DNA of 64,000 nt from DATEDA01 sp963744255 (GTDB lineage: Bacteria > Pseudomonadota > Gammaproteobacteria > Burkholderiales > SG8-39). Positions within the stretch are counted from its first letter, which is position 1; every line of letters begins with the position of its first letter. The DNA lies in assembly GCA_963744255.1 (NCBI GenBank), contig CAVUSZ010000024.1, positions 84,064-148,063 of the forward strand. The letters run 5' to 3'. The notes below the pieces were generated by a model. It saw only the letters and a program-made list of their open reading frames with translations. It did no database searches and was not told the DNA's origin. Shown in pieces: positions 63,606 to 64,000 of this stretch. A program made the position numbers and the translations under genes.

Positions 63606-64000
63606 TCAAGCGCGGCGTGCGCGCCGCGTGAAGCCGAGCTCGCGCGCTAGCAGCACACCGCCGAGGGCCAGCCCGGCGAAGTCGGTGTAGATCGCTCCGG
63701 GGAACATGTCCGCGGGGATGAGCGTCAGCACGCCGGCGACGATGAAGAGCGCGCGTCGCAGCGGCGGAATCGGCGCGTAGAAGAACCCGACGACCCCGAG
63801 AGTCCCCAGCCAGATCCCGACCGCCGCGGTCGCGACCGCCCAGGCGATGACGAACGGGCTCCCCTGCATGAGCAGGCTCGGCGAGAGCACGAAGAGGAAC
63901 GGGACGATGTACGCCGCCCAGCCGATCCGCGTCGCCGTCCAGCCGGTCTTGTCGACGTCGGCGCCGGCGATGTTCGCGGCCGCGAATGCCGACAGCGCCA
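63606..64000 (-). CDS. TRAP transporter fused permease (4TM/12TM, TAXI type), C-terminal part
   Basis: Runs off the right edge. The visible 131 codons begin ALSAFAAANIAGADVDKTGW and TATRIGWAAYIVPFLFVLSP, which is the typical end of the DctM-like half of fused TRAP permeases, then helices SPFVIAWAVATAAVGIWLGT and ALFIVAGVLTLIPADMFPGA to the stop. It would import a carboxylate with a TAXI-type binding protein, whose gene is expected outside the window. Confidence 0.75.
   Translation of the reverse strand, partial: ALSAFAAANIAGADVDKTGWTATRIGWAAYIVPFLFVLSPSLLMQGSPFVIAWAVATAAVGIWLGTLGVVGFFYAPIPPLRRALFIVAGVLTLIPADMFPGAIYTDFAGLALGGVLLARELGFTRRARRA

Noticed and set aside
1..64000. CRISPR arrays, tRNA or rRNA genes
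   Set aside because: No regularly spaced repeats and no recognisable tRNA arms or rRNA segments were seen on either strand by eye.

Overview
This GC-rich window reads like part of a betaproteobacterial (Burkholderiales-type) chromosome. The reasons are three Bug/TctC-type periplasmic binding proteins, GcvA-type LysR regulators next to DUF2917, an intracellular PHB depolymerase, duplicated malonyl-CoA decarboxylases and a PEP-CTERM protein. No rRNA, tRNA or CRISPR array was seen. Several genes carry one-base indels that split otherwise well conserved proteins, most densely between 4.5 and 8.9 kb. This looks more like uncorrected long-read or metagenome sequence than biology, but true decay cannot be excluded from the sequence alone.

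Layout. 0-4.3 kb: the edge of an Xre/MbcA-type antitoxin gene with a palindromic operator, then a minus-strand operon of an SDR, two enolase-superfamily enzymes and a metallo-beta-lactamase/rhodanese protein. 4.3-8.9 kb: a frameshift-rich stretch with PHB depolymerase, glutathione transferase, cupin, acyl-CoA synthetase and globin remnants. 8.9-15 kb: a GGDEF-EAL protein with a degenerate cyclase half, a DUF1631-like protein, malonyl-CoA decarboxylase 1 and a trypsin-like/PDZ protein that lacks its catalytic residues. 15.1-16.3 kb: an IS630-family element inserted in the leader of a Bug receptor / FAH-hydrolase operon (to 18.2 kb). 18.3-22.6 kb: ankyrin protein, ferritin-like protein, 3-dehydroshikimate dehydratase (QuiC type) and a RibD-type reductase. 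22.6-24.1 kb: mostly non-coding.

24.1-31.4 kb: two divergent catabolic operons. The minus-strand one holds an FAH hydrolase, a TRAP-type binding protein and a NitT-type binding protein. The plus-strand one holds a split CHR transporter, a GlcG-like protein, a Gfo/Idh/MocA dehydrogenase, a Bug receptor and a LigB-type extradiol dioxygenase, and looks like aromatic or organic-acid catabolism. 32-38.5 kb: CBS protein; a glyoxalase / Tat-secreted small subunit / GMC dehydrogenase operon; a LysR-DUF2917 pair; a DUF938 methyltransferase. 39-46.2 kb: MFS transporter, then a DUF899/SRPBCC/beta-propeller operon, an AraC-SDR divergent pair and a helix-turn-helix gene. Direct repeats and gene tails here reveal an old tandem duplication with complementary losses.

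46.2-52 kb: a DUF5131 phage-type remnant, then a malonate-utilisation locus (LysR, malonyl-CoA decarboxylase, Bug receptor, malonyl-CoA synthetase). 52-64 kb: PEP-CTERM protein, a deleted IS110 transposase, amidohydrolase, kelch-like protein, an arsenosugar-type AhpD/ArsS pair, EF-hand protein, beta-propeller lipoprotein, a secreted HExxH protein, a rhodanese and the end of a TRAP fused permease. Several long spacers carry decayed short repeats.
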